From: a virus | IMG/VR virus record: IMGVR_UViG_3300022750_000018 | Location: 1-48,866 of that record | Length of the DNA stretch: 48,866 nt | Direction: 5' to 3' (one strand) | Part shown: positions 16,702 through 25,417 of the stretch, piece by piece | Numbering within the stretch: the stretch's first letter is position 1 | How the letters are laid out: each line of letters opens with the position of its first letter | The notes under the pieces: generated by a model | What the model saw: only the letters and a program-made list of their open reading frames with translations | The model's database searches: none | What the model was told of the DNA's origin: nothing | Made by a program: the position numbers and the translations under genes

Positions 16702-17311
16702 TATTCTTGCGCCTTTTGATAACGGGTTTCATTCTCGTGCTTAACGGTGAGAGCGTCATTCATAAGGGCAACGTCAGCAATGTCCAACGTGCCGTCGATT
16801 AGGCTTTCATATTTACACAATCCGTTCAATACGGGACGGAGTAGCCAATCTTCCCCATCCGGCAGTTCGACCCATTCTACACCGTTTTTTGTTCGGATTG
16901 GAGTGGGTGTAAAGCCGAGCGGATTGCGGGAATAAAATCCTGAAAGTTAGCCTTTATCCCGCCAAACACGATCTTCAACTCATCTTGCATGGTGAGATCA
17001 TGATACATCAGAACCCCATTCGTCCGAAGCGGCGCGAAGCCCGTTCCTTGGCCTAGATCGATACTTGTAATATCCAAGAAGCTATCAATGATGAAGTCAG
17101 CGTCTTCGTCTTTCAGTTTGCTCAACCCAACACCAAGTGTTTCGATTGCCTTAATGCCTAAGTCTTCGCGATCTTCGCTCTCCATGCTTTTAACATCTTT
17201 CGTTATCAACTTAAAGAGCGGAGCGAAATCCGCGATCGCCGGAGCGAGACGGCGAATTACATGGAATTGTTTCCGCGCGGACATCTTACCATAGGTGAAT
17301 TTTTTATCCAT
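16701..17311 (-). CDS. Tail assembly chaperone, frameshifted GT-type product
   Basis: The 144-residue G-type frame ends at 16877, but a -1 shift on the A6 run at 16890-16885 opens a further 61 codons to TAA at 16703-16701. The fusion would be about 203 residues. In the zero frame the run reads CAA AAA ACG, so a lysine tRNA on AAA can slip back one base and read AAC next. The extension begins NGVEWVELPDGEDWLL, is protein-like and stops one base into the tape measure start. Size and place match lambda G/GT logic. Confidence 0.82.
16877..17311 (-). CDS. Tail assembly chaperone, unshifted G-type product (144 aa)
   Basis: The unshifted product is an acidic, helical protein (MDKKFTYGKMSARKQFHVIR at the start, then many Asp/Glu). 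It follows the tube gene with a 2-base gap. The family binds the tape measure during tail assembly. The C-terminus SEQKTV is cut by TAG just after the slippery A run. Confidence 0.82.
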   Translation of the reverse strand: MDKKFTYGKMSARKQFHVIRRLAPAIADFAPLFKLITKDVKSMESEDREDLGIKAIETLGVGLSKLKDEDADFIIDSFLDITSIDLGQGTGFAPLRTNGVLMYHDLTMQDELKIVFGGIKANFQDFIPAIRSALHPLQSEQKTV

Positions 17312-17313
17312 GA

Positions 17314-17766
17314 TTACAACTCAGGAGTTCCGACACCCAGCAAGCCAACAACTTTGATTGCGTGGAAAGTCCATTCGATCGGTTGCGCTTCTGTGCCATA
17401 TTCAAGATCAGGAAGCTTCGCAAACGCGACCTGTTGAAGAGTCAGGAAATCGCCTCGGGCGATATCGCGTAAGGTGATTGTGTTCTTCCCCCAAGCCAAG
17501 CTCGAAAGCTTCTGGAATTGGTATGCTGCCATCAGGATCGCGTTTGCGGCAGACGACTTAAGAAGGCGAACCGTGACAAGCGCAGAATCATCCGCACGCA
17601 AGCTGTGGATGCCGTCGCCATTCGCGCCCACCGTCATGATGTTCTTATCGTCGATCGGCGCAATGGTGATACCTTCCTCTGCAGCCGCCGCTCCAGAGCC
17701 TAGATTAGCATAAACGCCCGGCCCAGCGATCGCAGCAGTTATGTCTTTAAAGCTGTAAGATGACAT
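17314..17766 (-). CDS. Tail tube protein (DUF3277)
   Basis: The protein is 150 residues. Family pattern: YSFKDITAAIAGPG, then DKNIMTVGANGDGIHSLRADDSALVTVRL and WTFHAIKV. It lies just downstream of the sheath gene in transcription order, the usual sheath-tube pair. Confidence 0.87.
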   Translation of the reverse strand: MSSYSFKDITAAIAGPGVYANLGSGAAAAEEGITIAPIDDKNIMTVGANGDGIHSLRADDSALVTVRLLKSSAANAILMAAYQFQKLSSLAWGKNTITLRDIARGDFLTLQQVAFAKLPDLEYGTEAQPIEWTFHAIKVVGLLGVGTPEL

Positions 17767-17779
17767 GATCTATTCCCTC

Positions 17780-19255
17780 TTATCGATTAACATTGATGAT
17801 GGCATCGACTTCTTGGATGGCACCTGCCAGCTTTAAAGCGATCGTCATAGGAGGCGCAACGCGAGCTTCGCGATTCGCTTGTGGCTGCGCCGCCATTGGC
17901 TGGGCATAGATGTAATAACCTTCGGAAAGCGTATCGCCCTGAGCCAGCTGGCCGAACGGATCGCCATTCCACTGACCGCCTGCGACCAGACCGTTGTTGA
18001 TCGCTTCTTCACAAACAGAAGCGGCAACATTAACAAGTTGATTCATCCCGGCATCGGTCTGAGGGACTTTCGTCTTTGTCTGGTAAAGAAGGTTATACAG
18101 GCTGTTTTGCAGAGCGTCCTGAAACCAGTCAAGCCCGTGCATTTCGTCGAAGTAGGCTGGGCCAGACATAACGCCATATTGAATAATCGCTGTATCGTTA
18201 TTGTAATTAACGAATACATTAATGCGCTTAGTTTTCAGCGTATTGGCTTGCGTTTCCGATAATGTTTCGGCAACAATCCCCGGCTCCTGCTTATACATCA
18301 GGGTGATTGTTGAGCGATTCGCATCGAAGTTGGTGCTGAAGGCACGCCCGAAGTAAGAGGCGATCGCGTAAGCATTAGCGGAATATTGCGTCACAGTGCG
18401 ACGACGGCTTAAGGCTTTCGCCTGACTTCCGAAGTCGGTTGTATAGGCAGCGTCCAACGCCAGCGTGTTTGTATCGGTATAACCGAATAGACGGCTGACA
18501 GAGGCCGCTTCTATAAAGCCGGACACAGCCAGAGACTGATCTACAGTAGGCATAACACTCGCCGCGAACATAAGGCCATACCAACTTGTGGTAAGATCGG
18601 CCAGAGCGGTTGCTGCTTGTAAAGGCGTTTCAGCGACTGCGCCATTAGTAGGCGAAAGCGCGGTGGCAACCGTTCCTTTAAGCAGGGCAGAAATATCGAC
18701 GCCGGAGCCTGTTGCGCTATAATAGGTCAGAGTCGAAGTGACGCCAGTGGTAGCGGAGACAGTAACGAAGCGCTGACCATCCCATGTCACAGTTCCCGCG
18801 CCCGCAAGCGCGGTCGTAATGCGAGTGGCAACTTGGTTTAGGTTAGTATCGGTCGAGAAGTTTAACGCGCTCAGAGTTTTAAGCACGCCGTCGATCGTGA
18901 TCTTCGTGCTACCAGTCGTGATCGCTGTCCAGTTAGCCATCGCCTGTTCGCCAACGGTAAGGATGCCATGGCGTAAGCGGGCAGCAGAAGCGGTTCGCAA
19001 CCAGCGGCCAATACTCAACAGCAATGGCTTAGGGCTTTGCGCATAATACAGAGCAGCCGCAACGTATTCCGGCGCGGACGTTCCGAAGTCTGCCGCTACA
19101 CCTTCCAGAGTCGTGTACGTGCGAATACGCTCTGTGGCATCGATGACGGACGAATCGCCCATGATTAATAGAGTTCCGAAGCCACGGCGCTGGGCAGCGA
19201 GCACGGCCAGATTGATTACTACTCGAATGAGACGGCCTACCGATAAACCTGCCAT
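17780..19255 (-). CDS. Tail sheath protein (DUF3383)
   Basis: The protein is 491 residues. It has the family's N-terminal pattern (VVINLAVLAAQRRGFGTLLIMGDS, with conserved RIRTYTTLEGVAADFG and AALYYAQSPKP) and the C-terminal domain with FVNYNNDTAIIQYG and LGQLAQGDTLSEGYYIY-like segments. AAGGAG precedes the start. This sheath type identifies a Bcep781/AP22-like contractile tail. Confidence 0.9.
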   Translation of the reverse strand: MAGLSVGRLIRVVINLAVLAAQRRGFGTLLIMGDSSVIDATERIRTYTTLEGVAADFGTSAPEYVAAALYYAQSPKPLLLSIGRWLRTASAARLRHGILTVGEQAMANWTAITTGSTKITIDGVLKTLSALNFSTDTNLNQVATRITTALAGAGTVTWDGQRFVTVSATTGVTSTLTYYSATGSGVDISALLKGTVATALSPTNGAVAETPLQAATALADLTTSWYGLMFAASVMPTVDQSLAVSGFIEAASVSRLFGYTDTNTLALDAAYTTDFGSQAKALSRRRTVTQYSANAYAIASYFGRAFSTNFDANRSTITLMYKQEPGIVAETLSETQANTLKTKRINVFVNYNNDTAIIQYGVMSGPAYFDEMHGLDWFQDALQNSLYNLLYQTKTKVPQTDAGMNQLVNVAASVCEEAINNGLVAGGQWNGDPFGQLAQGDTLSEGYYIYAQPMAAQPQANREARVAPPMTIALKLAGAIQEVDAIINVNR

Positions 19256-19299
19256 GATTCTTACTCCTTGTTAAACTTCCATTATGTTATATTAAATTG

Positions 19300-19329
19300 T
19301 TTACTTTGGGTGAAAATTAATATTATACT
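19300..19329 (+). promoter_or_regulatory. Sigma70-like promoter for an orphan small gene
   Basis: TTTACT (19300-19305), an 18-base spacer, then TATACT (19324-19329), on the strand opposite the structural genes. It is followed 13 bases later by a copy of the conserved leader. Confidence 0.7.
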
Positions 19330-19342
19330 TAGCGCGTCTTCC

Positions 19343-19361
19343 ACAACTTAGAATGAAAGGA
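19343..19361 (+). promoter_or_regulatory. Repeated 5' leader element (copy 4)
   Basis: ACAACTTAGAATGAAAGGA, identical to the copies at 4570 and 41549 although it lies in the middle of the late region. It precedes ATG 19367. Confidence 0.85.
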
Positions 19362-19366
19362 TTATC

Positions 19367-19441
19367 ATGACACTCACAGCGATCGCAGGGCTTCTGCTAA
19401 TAAAGTTTATTGTGTCAATGACCCTGATGTTCTTAGATTAA
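19367..19441 (+). CDS. Orphan 24-residue membrane peptide
   Basis: The ORF encodes MTLTAIAGLLLIKFIVSMTL plus MFLD, a single hydrophobic helix. It is the only plus-strand gene between 6915 and 38067. It has a full promoter, the conserved leader and a 4-base tail overlap with the convergent fibre gene. Expression is well supported; function is unknown. Early membrane peptides often block superinfection or hit host membrane proteins, which is only a guess here. Confidence 0.6.
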   Translation: MTLTAIAGLLLIKFIVSMTLMFLD

Positions 19442-21681
19442 AAAGGGCTTGGCAAGGCAATGCTGTCTATGCTCTGGAAAGCCTCTGGTGACTCGTGGAC
19501 GGTGTTTCCTGAGTTAGCAAATATCACTTGCTGCCTTACATTAAGCCTTGCCGTCACAGAAGAGACCGTGGTGCCTATAGTATTGGGCGCAATAAAAGTT
19601 CCGGTAGTAAAATACCATGCTTGAGTCGGGCTAATGTAGTACAAGTACCCGAACGTAGTGGCCGCCCCTCCGCCCGCCCCGGCTATGGATATTTTAGAGC
19701 CGTGGTCTGTAGGGCTTAAAGGCGTTGATGCATCGAAGGTTATTAAAGAATCACCTGCAGTGGCTGAAACGGTCACGTTGCGGGCAGCTTTGTTGCTGAC
19801 TTTCATTATTCCTGCTGTAATCTTATCTTCATATAAGGTTGATACGTCAAAAATCTTTTTGTATTTAATGCCGATGTCTGAGGATAAAAGCCTGTTATAT
19901 AAGCTCCTCACTTGCTCTCCAGTTGAGGAAGTGGCTTGCCCTTCAAGCGTTGAATATTGATCCCTTGATGATGTGTTCGCACTAGGAATAGTTGCGACAA
20001 AGTTTTTTGCCCTTGTCTTGAAAGTGGACCAGGGCGGAAGATTCCAGAAACTATTATAATAACCTTGCAGAGTCGAGAATGTGCCTGCTGCATAGTTCGT
20101 GTAATCGTTAGTTCCTAAAGCTAGTATTGCAGATGTTGCGTATTGAGAAGCTAGATTCGTGCGAATAGCGTGATCTGTGGCGGCATTCGTAACATAATAC
20201 TCTAAACGATCGTTAGCAGCCGATAGATTAAGGACGGGAAATGCTGCGCCGATAGAACGCTCAGCAACTCCTGCGCGCCTTGATATGTCACTTGGACCAT
20301 CAACTTCCCCACGGCTTGAACGTGAATCGCCAACACCAGCAGGGGACTCAATCGTAGATAACCCGATAATTGCTGCCGGGCGAATGTGGTATATATTGGA
20401 AGGCGATACGGCGCGATAGTATCCGACGCTAGTATTAGTGCCTGGGTCGCTAGCCACCGGGTAGGTAAACGTGTTCGCGTCAACGCGGGAGATACGGAAT
20501 TTACCGTTATATCCAGTCGGGACGGCGTTCACAACTTCTATCATCTGGCCTGATAAAAAGCCTTGAATGCCGTTAGAGCGGACAACAGTAACTAGCCCGG
20601 TTCCAGCGTTATAAGTCGGCGTGCTACTTGGAATGCTTACAAACTGAACCACTCCCGCCTCGGTTGTAGCCCCTGGGTCACTAACTAAAGGCACAGTGAT
20701 AGCATTTGTGCCGGAAACAGTCGCAACATAATACCCGTTAATTGCGGAAGGCGTGAAACCGGAAAGGATTGCCCGGACGTTAGTTGTATCTGTTCTTTTG
20801 TGGTTAGGCAGCTGAACGGTTAAAGTGCCGCCTGACGTACTCGCCCATGTGGCACCCGTAGAGACTAAAGTCCCCGGAGACATAGATAAGAGAGAAAGCT
20901 GGGTCGCGTTAAGGTTGTATAGGTTTAAATGAGTATTGGCGGCGTTGTCATTTAAGAACATCAACTCGTTGCCTTGCTCGTAGAAGCTAGCAAAATCGCC
21001 ACCAGTGCAAGCCGGAATGCCTCCGGTGCCACTTTCAAAAGTCCATACTTTGAAGTCCGCCCCGCGTGGAATAGGCGGCGACAGGCTGGCTGCATCGGAC
21101 TCAAGCGTTTTTAGGCCTGTTCCGGGAACTGTTCCGGTATTGCTCCCTGTCCAAGTAACAGCTTGAGGAGTCGACCCTATAGGGTACTCGACTTTGGCCT
21201 GTACTGAGTACGGATTGGCGCTACCGCTCTCGTCATAGCGCATCGCATTCACGTAGACGAGTTTTACTTGGGATAAAGAATCATCGAAGTTTTTATGAAT
21301 TGACACCGATAAAGCCTGCGCGCCTGTCTTGCTTGTCGGGAAGCATGTTTCACTGGCGATGTTGCGCCATGAGGCAGGCAAAAACCTGTCAACAGAATCT
21401 ACTTTTCCAGCCAGAGCGGTAGATGTGGCAGAGGATATCGGCTTGTTTGCGTCGCTAGTGTTGTCTACATTCCCAAGGCCAACGCTCGATTTAGTTGGCG
21501 CAGTCCAAGTCCCGTTGCCTGTCCAGAATGTTGAGCCATTGGCATTCGTTCCGCTATTTAAATGGCTTGGCGCAAGATTCCCTTTAACCTGAGTGGCAAG
21601 ATCGATCTGCGTTGCCGCTGGAGCGACGGCGCTGAAAAGAAAGGGGATTAAAGTAAGATAAGCGACTAATTTTTTAAACAT
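19438..21681 (-). CDS. Tail fibre/spike with SGNH (GDSL) hydrolase domain
   Basis: The protein is 747 residues. Residues 25-95 are classic fibre shaft sequence (LNSGTNANGSTFWTGNGTW, VGLGNVDNTSDANKP). Two related modules follow around 275-345 and 355-420, each ending SDPG. The SGNH esterase shows block I GDSRSS (451-456), block III GTND (522-525) and a C-terminal His729 in TVHESPE. It probably removes acetyl groups from host surface sugar. The first 22 residues look like a signal peptide, which is odd for a virion protein. Confidence 0.8.
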   Translation of the reverse strand: MFKKLVAYLTLIPFLFSAVAPAATQIDLATQVKGNLAPSHLNSGTNANGSTFWTGNGTWTAPTKSSVGLGNVDNTSDANKPISSATSTALAGKVDSVDRFLPASWRNIASETCFPTSKTGAQALSVSIHKNFDDSLSQVKLVYVNAMRYDESGSANPYSVQAKVEYPIGSTPQAVTWTGSNTGTVPGTGLKTLESDAASLSPPIPRGADFKVWTFESGTGGIPACTGGDFASFYEQGNELMFLNDNAANTHLNLYNLNATQLSLLSMSPGTLVSTGATWASTSGGTLTVQLPNHKRTDTTNVRAILSGFTPSAINGYYVATVSGTNAITVPLVSDPGATTEAGVVQFVSIPSSTPTYNAGTGLVTVVRSNGIQGFLSGQMIEVVNAVPTGYNGKFRISRVDANTFTYPVASDPGTNTSVGYYRAVSPSNIYHIRPAAIIGLSTIESPAGVGDSRSSRGEVDGPSDISRRAGVAERSIGAAFPVLNLSAANDRLEYYVTNAATDHAIRTNLASQYATSAILALGTNDYTNYAAGTFSTLQGYYNSFWNLPPWSTFKTRAKNFVATIPSANTSSRDQYSTLEGQATSSTGEQVRSLYNRLLSSDIGIKYKKIFDVSTLYEDKITAGIMKVSNKAARNVTVSATAGDSLITFDASTPLSPTDHGSKISIAGAGGGAATTFGYLYYISPTQAWYFTTGTFIAPNTIGTTVSSVTARLNVRQQVIFANSGNTVHESPEAFQSIDSIALPSPF

Positions 21682-21691
21682 GATTTAATCC

Positions 21692-22066
21692 TTAATACTG
21701 ATAAAAAGCGGTTAGCGCGTCGTCATTCGAGGCATTCGGTGCGAAATTGATTAGCGTTATTGTATTGCCTGCGAAAGTATAGTCCCCATTTGTTATGGTT
21801 ATTAGCATGCCGTTAAAAAATAATTGAAGCGATCCGCTCGCGGGCTCATGCGCGAGCGTGAAGGACTTGTTGACGCCGTTCTTCGCCCCCGTTGGCGTTT
21901 CCTCGCCTGAGAATAGATAACTCGATCCGCCACCGCCGATCGCATCAGCCAATTGTTGAAGATTGCCTTGCCAAACAACAGCGCCGTCTCTGCTGACAGG
22001 AATAATATCCGTCAATAAAAGTGGAAGGTCTGGTGTTGGGAATTGACCAATTCTTAAGTTTGCCAT
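21692..22066 (-). CDS. Fibre/collar-associated structural protein (124 aa)
   Basis: The N-terminus has the fibre-type pattern IGQFPTPDLPLLLTDIIPVSRDG. The C-terminal half is a beta domain (KSFTLAHEPASGSLQLFFNG) seen in fibre and receptor-binding proteins. It lies between the neck terminator-like gene and the SGNH fibre and may be an adaptor. Confidence 0.65.
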   Translation of the reverse strand: MANLRIGQFPTPDLPLLLTDIIPVSRDGAVVWQGNLQQLADAIGGGGSSYLFSGEETPTGAKNGVNKSFTLAHEPASGSLQLFFNGMLITITNGDYTFAGNTITLINFAPNASNDDALTAFYQY

Positions 22067-22067
22067 T

Positions 22068-22826
22068 TTAAGCCTCTACTTGGAATACATCTGTTTCATT
22101 GACAAGCATTAAATCGCCGTTGGCGTTAATGGAAAACTCAGCACCGCCCGTGTCCTGACTAAGCTGGAAGAAATCGCCTTCCGCATTTACGATAAAGAAG
22201 CCGTCACCCAGCAAGAATAATGAATCATCACTCGGAACCGTGCCTGCTGAAAATTCCCTGAACAGAGCAGGATCGTAAAGGTCTGTAATTATTATACCGC
22301 TAGCGCCGATGAAAGATAAAACATTATATTCGCGGCGAACTTCACGCGTGAAGTTTAATGTCAGGTCTTGCCGATCGTACCATATGTCATTTATCTGCTC
22401 AGGAAGATGAACGATCCCGTCTTCCCCTTGGAAGGCGACGCCGTTTTGCCGTAAGACATAGCGATTCTGCTCAATCTCTAGGCCGTCGCGGAGCATACTT
22501 GCATAGCCCATGGCGTTTGGGCCATAGAACGTCGCTAGCAATTCGATGTTTTCATCGCGACGCAGTATACCAGCCTCGCCATTTTCGTTGGTTAGAACAC
22601 TCGCGTTTGCGTCGGAATTCACCGCCTGCCACCCGAATGCGCACCAATCGATATTATTCTCAGGCTGCTTTGGAGGATTAGGCTGCCAGCGAGGACGAAC
22701 AAGCTTTCCCTCGATCTCGGTTATTCCAACGATCATCTTCTGAAAAAAATTTCGAAGCTGCTTATCGGTCGGATCGATATTCGGGACTAAATATCCGCCG
22801 TTGGCCGTGCTATTAGAATTAGCCAT
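22068..22826 (-). CDS. Neck/tail terminator-like protein with C-terminal extension (252 aa)
   Basis: The first 180 residues follow the phage neck terminator (LIC_12616-like) pattern: LRNFFQKMIVGITEIEGKLVRPRWQPNPP, DWCAFGW, then NIELLATFYGPNA and LRDGLEI. Residues 195-252 are an added beta-rich piece. The start overlaps the previous gene by 8 bases. Family assignment is from recognition only. Confidence 0.6.
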   Translation of the reverse strand: MANSNSTANGGYLVPNIDPTDKQLRNFFQKMIVGITEIEGKLVRPRWQPNPPKQPENNIDWCAFGWQAVNSDANASVLTNENGEAGILRRDENIELLATFYGPNAMGYASMLRDGLEIEQNRYVLRQNGVAFQGEDGIVHLPEQINDIWYDRQDLTLNFTREVRREYNVLSFIGASGIIITDLYDPALFREFSAGTVPSDDSLFLLGDGFFIVNAEGDFFQLSQDTGGAEFSINANGDLMLVNETDVFQVEA

Positions 22827-23193
22827 CGGTTGCGCGCACCATAACGGCGATTATCTTTACATAACCGGTGCCCCAGTTGCTCCAATCGTCCACGATCTTT
22901 ACCTGCCAGCGCAGATTCTGGTATACAACAATGTCGGAATAATTTCCTGCACTATCAGACGACAGAATAACCTTGGAATAGATTCGGATCGCGTCATGCG
23001 TGCGTAGTGCCTCGGGCAAGCGCTCGATGTCTTTCCCGGATGCTGCTTGAATAACGCCTGTGGCGTCAACAGCAGCATTTTCATCCAGCGCCGTTTCGCC
23101 ATCGTCATTTACATGATAAGGACGGCGAATGATAGAAAATGCTGTCTGAAACTCAGCGCAATCTAGGGCTTCGGAGACGTCTAATGTCGCCAT
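22819..23193 (-). CDS. Head-tail connector/completion protein (124 aa)
   Basis: Acidic N-terminus, then IRIYSKVILS and YQNLRWQVKIVDDWSNWGTGYVK. This pattern is seen in small head-closure proteins of Bcep781-like phages between the gp10-like and terminator-like genes. No finer function can be seen. Confidence 0.6.
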   Translation of the reverse strand: MATLDVSEALDCAEFQTAFSIIRRPYHVNDDGETALDENAAVDATGVIQAASGKDIERLPEALRTHDAIRIYSKVILSSDSAGNYSDIVVYQNLRWQVKIVDDWSNWGTGYVKIIAVMVRATDG

Positions 23194-23678
23194 TAATTCG
23201 ACCTCAATACATATTTAATTGAATTTAGCAATTCACCTGTGCGAATAAGGGCTTTCTCGCCCTTCTGGCCTCTACGCTTACGCGCGGCGATCGTGCCGTC
23301 TGCCAGCTTCTGGAAGCCAACTTGATTCACTATGCGCTGTTTAACCGTCGTTTGGGCGTGCAATCCGAGACGATTCAATCCTTTATTGACCGCGCTCGCG
23401 TCGAATGTAGATAATGCCTCAACTGCAGCAGCTTTAAGTATCGCGGGGGCTTGCTTCGATGCTTCTTTCGCGCCCGGAACGAGGAAGGGACGCGCTGGAA
23501 TATTCTGTGCAGGACTTCCGGTCTCATGGATTCTTCCTAATGCTGCGTTGCCGATAGGTTCACCCGGACGGCCATTCGCAGCCTGTGGTATTCCGACCAA
23601 CACTTTATTCTCGCCGATCCCCTTCATCGTGCGGAGAAGCTGGCCTGTGAAATCCTTCGTGACCTTAACGCCTTTCAT
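23193..23678 (-). CDS. Tail completion / virion morphogenesis protein (gp10/gpG-like)
   Basis: About 161 residues from ATG 23678, which overlaps the DUF4054 stop as ATGA. Features: KVLVGIPQ, IGNAALGRIHETGSP, IPARPFLVPG and LIRTGELLNSI, the usual pattern for HK97 gp10/Mu gpG-type proteins that finish the head-tail joint. Confidence 0.82.
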   Translation of the reverse strand: MKGVKVTKDFTGQLLRTMKGIGENKVLVGIPQAANGRPGEPIGNAALGRIHETGSPAQNIPARPFLVPGAKEASKQAPAILKAAAVEALSTFDASAVNKGLNRLGLHAQTTVKQRIVNQVGFQKLADGTIAARKRRGQKGEKALIRTGELLNSIKYVLRSN

Positions 23679-24040
23679 AGCTGGATCGCTCCGATCCCGA
23701 TCATCTGCACCAACTGCCAATATTGTTGACCATAGAGCGTGCGATTGTATTGCCCGGCGCCAGTTACTGCGCCAGCGTTATCCGAATAGGAGATCGCGAC
23801 ATCACCAACTTTTTTCTGTGTTACGAAACCAGTGTTGCCCGTCCCAGCGCCTGCTGCCATGAGACTAGAGAGGGAAAGATAATGCGCTGTAAGGAGATAC
23901 AGGCCTTGGGTGTAATAGTCACCCCAGCGACATTCGCCAACGGATAGTTCTGCGAGCGAACTCCAAAAAGTTACAGCCGCATCGGGAAAGCTTGCGGCTG
24001 TAAATTCAGGGAAGGCAGCCCGGAAAGCCGGGATGTCCAT
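23675..24040 (-). CDS. DUF4054 head-tail connector protein
   Basis: The protein is 121 residues with the family pattern FRAAFPEF at the start, AELSVGECRWG, LYLLTAHYLSL, VGDVAISYS and the C-terminal YGQQYWQL. DUF4054 proteins are the adaptor after the capsid genes. Confidence 0.87.
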   Translation of the reverse strand: MDIPAFRAAFPEFTAASFPDAAVTFWSSLAELSVGECRWGDYYTQGLYLLTAHYLSLSSLMAAGAGTGNTGFVTQKKVGDVAISYSDNAGAVTGAGQYNRTLYGQQYWQLVQMIGIGAIQL

Positions 24041-24042
24041 TT

Positions 24043-24417
24043 TTAGCCTTTAGCTTCGATAAGTTCTTGCAGGCCGTTAAGCACGCCTGCTCGATTTTTA
24101 CCAGCAGCTTCCTTAGTCTTCAATTCGATCAACTGATCTTTCGATAAGTCTTTCGCATTTTCGACCACGGTCGCGACATTGCCAACCAAAGCAGGATCGC
24201 CTTCTGACTCATCTTCTTCGACTTCTGTTACATCGCCGATAGAATCAACCCAGCCAGCTTCCTTGTATGTAGCGAAAGCAGAGCTTTCAGCGACAGCAGC
24301 AGGAACGTCTTCAACCTTGCCTATAAAGACACGGCCTTCTTCAACGCCTTCAATTCCAAGGAACTGAACAGGACGATTAAAGATTGCAGCAAACACTTCT
24401 TTTTTCTTTTCAGCCAT
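24043..24417 (-). CDS. Putative head-associated protein (124 aa)
   Basis: Acidic protein. The C-terminal 40 residues (DLSKDQLIELKTKEAAGKN) resemble a short SAP/HeH or Rho-N-like helical domain, as found in small structural proteins next to capsid genes. It lies between the major capsid gene and DUF4054. No clear family. Confidence 0.55.
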   Translation of the reverse strand: MAEKKKEVFAAIFNRPVQFLGIEGVEEGRVFIGKVEDVPAAVAESSAFATYKEAGWVDSIGDVTEVEEDESEGDPALVGNVATVVENAKDLSKDQLIELKTKEAAGKNRAGVLNGLQELIEAKG

Positions 24418-24428
24418 GATATTTCTCC

Positions 24429-25394
24429 TTAGATGCCATCACGATACAGCACGGTTTCTGGGAAGATGAATTCGATTTCACCATACGCCCAAACATACGG
24501 AGCGTGGAAGTTGATCGAATGATAGTATGTAGCTTCGCGGCGCATCGGCACCATAGGGAAGCGGAGATACTGTTCATCATTCGTATAGGCGATCATCCGG
24601 TCAGTGCCACCAGCACCGATACCAATCAGGCGCTTCATTGGCACGAACTGAACGTTTGCGCCGCCTTGTTGGAATGCAATATTATTCTTCTGAACATATT
24701 GCAGGATCGAAGTATCGGTGTTGCTGATACGTTGCGAAGCCAGATAAGCCAACTTAGCAGGAGGCAAGCCGACAGTTGTAGGCATTACGGCATAGGCAGA
24801 TGCTGCCCAGTTAGACGCCAACAGTTCGTTGATGTCGCGCAGGATTTGATCCGGCGTTTTATTCGCCCAAGGTGTAGTGCTGCCTGTGCCGTCTGCAACA
24901 ACCAGAGCGGAAGCAACCTGAGCGCTGTTTAGCAGGCCTGTTACGCCTAAGAAAGCGTCACCGATATAGACATAATTGTCTGTTTCCAGATTCCATTTCT
25001 GGATCAGGGCGCGTTGCTGAGTTACATCGATTGGCTGCAACAGAAGGCGACTGCGATCCAACTCAATGCTGGAATAAACCAGTTCGCGAGCGGCTAGGCG
25101 CAACGGAGTCACTACGCGCTCGCCGTTGATGCTCAATCCGGGAATCGAATTGGTGCTTGGGGAAATCCAAGGAATGCCCTGAGCTTCTTGCGTCCCAACA
25201 CCGCCGAAAGAACTACGCACGAAGGATGTGCTTTCATTCGCGAAGCTTACGTCAGAGCGCAACTTAATGTCGCGGCTCCAAGTAAACTGAGTTAGAGGCA
25301 TGTTCAGCTTTGTGTCCATGACGTCAAGCTGGCTAACAAAATAGCTCAACCCGGCGTCAATGGTCTTGATTAATTCTGCATCGTTTGTATGCAT
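24429..25394 (-). CDS. Major capsid protein (DUF2184)
   Basis: The protein is 321 residues. Family pattern: LNMPLTQFTWSRDIKLRSDV, ERVVTPLRLAARELVYSSIEL and the C-terminal MVPMRREATYYHSINFHAPY. It follows protease and cement genes in order. It is probably the most abundant virion protein. Confidence 0.9.
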   Translation of the reverse strand: MHTNDAELIKTIDAGLSYFVSQLDVMDTKLNMPLTQFTWSRDIKLRSDVSFANESTSFVRSSFGGVGTQEAQGIPWISPSTNSIPGLSINGERVVTPLRLAARELVYSSIELDRSRLLLQPIDVTQQRALIQKWNLETDNYVYIGDAFLGVTGLLNSAQVASALVVADGTGSTTPWANKTPDQILRDINELLASNWAASAYAVMPTTVGLPPAKLAYLASQRISNTDTSILQYVQKNNIAFQQGGANVQFVPMKRLIGIGAGGTDRMIAYTNDEQYLRFPMVPMRREATYYHSINFHAPYVWAYGEIEFIFPETVLYRDGI

Positions 25395-25417
25395 TTTATT
25401 TCTCCGGTTTAAGCTAT

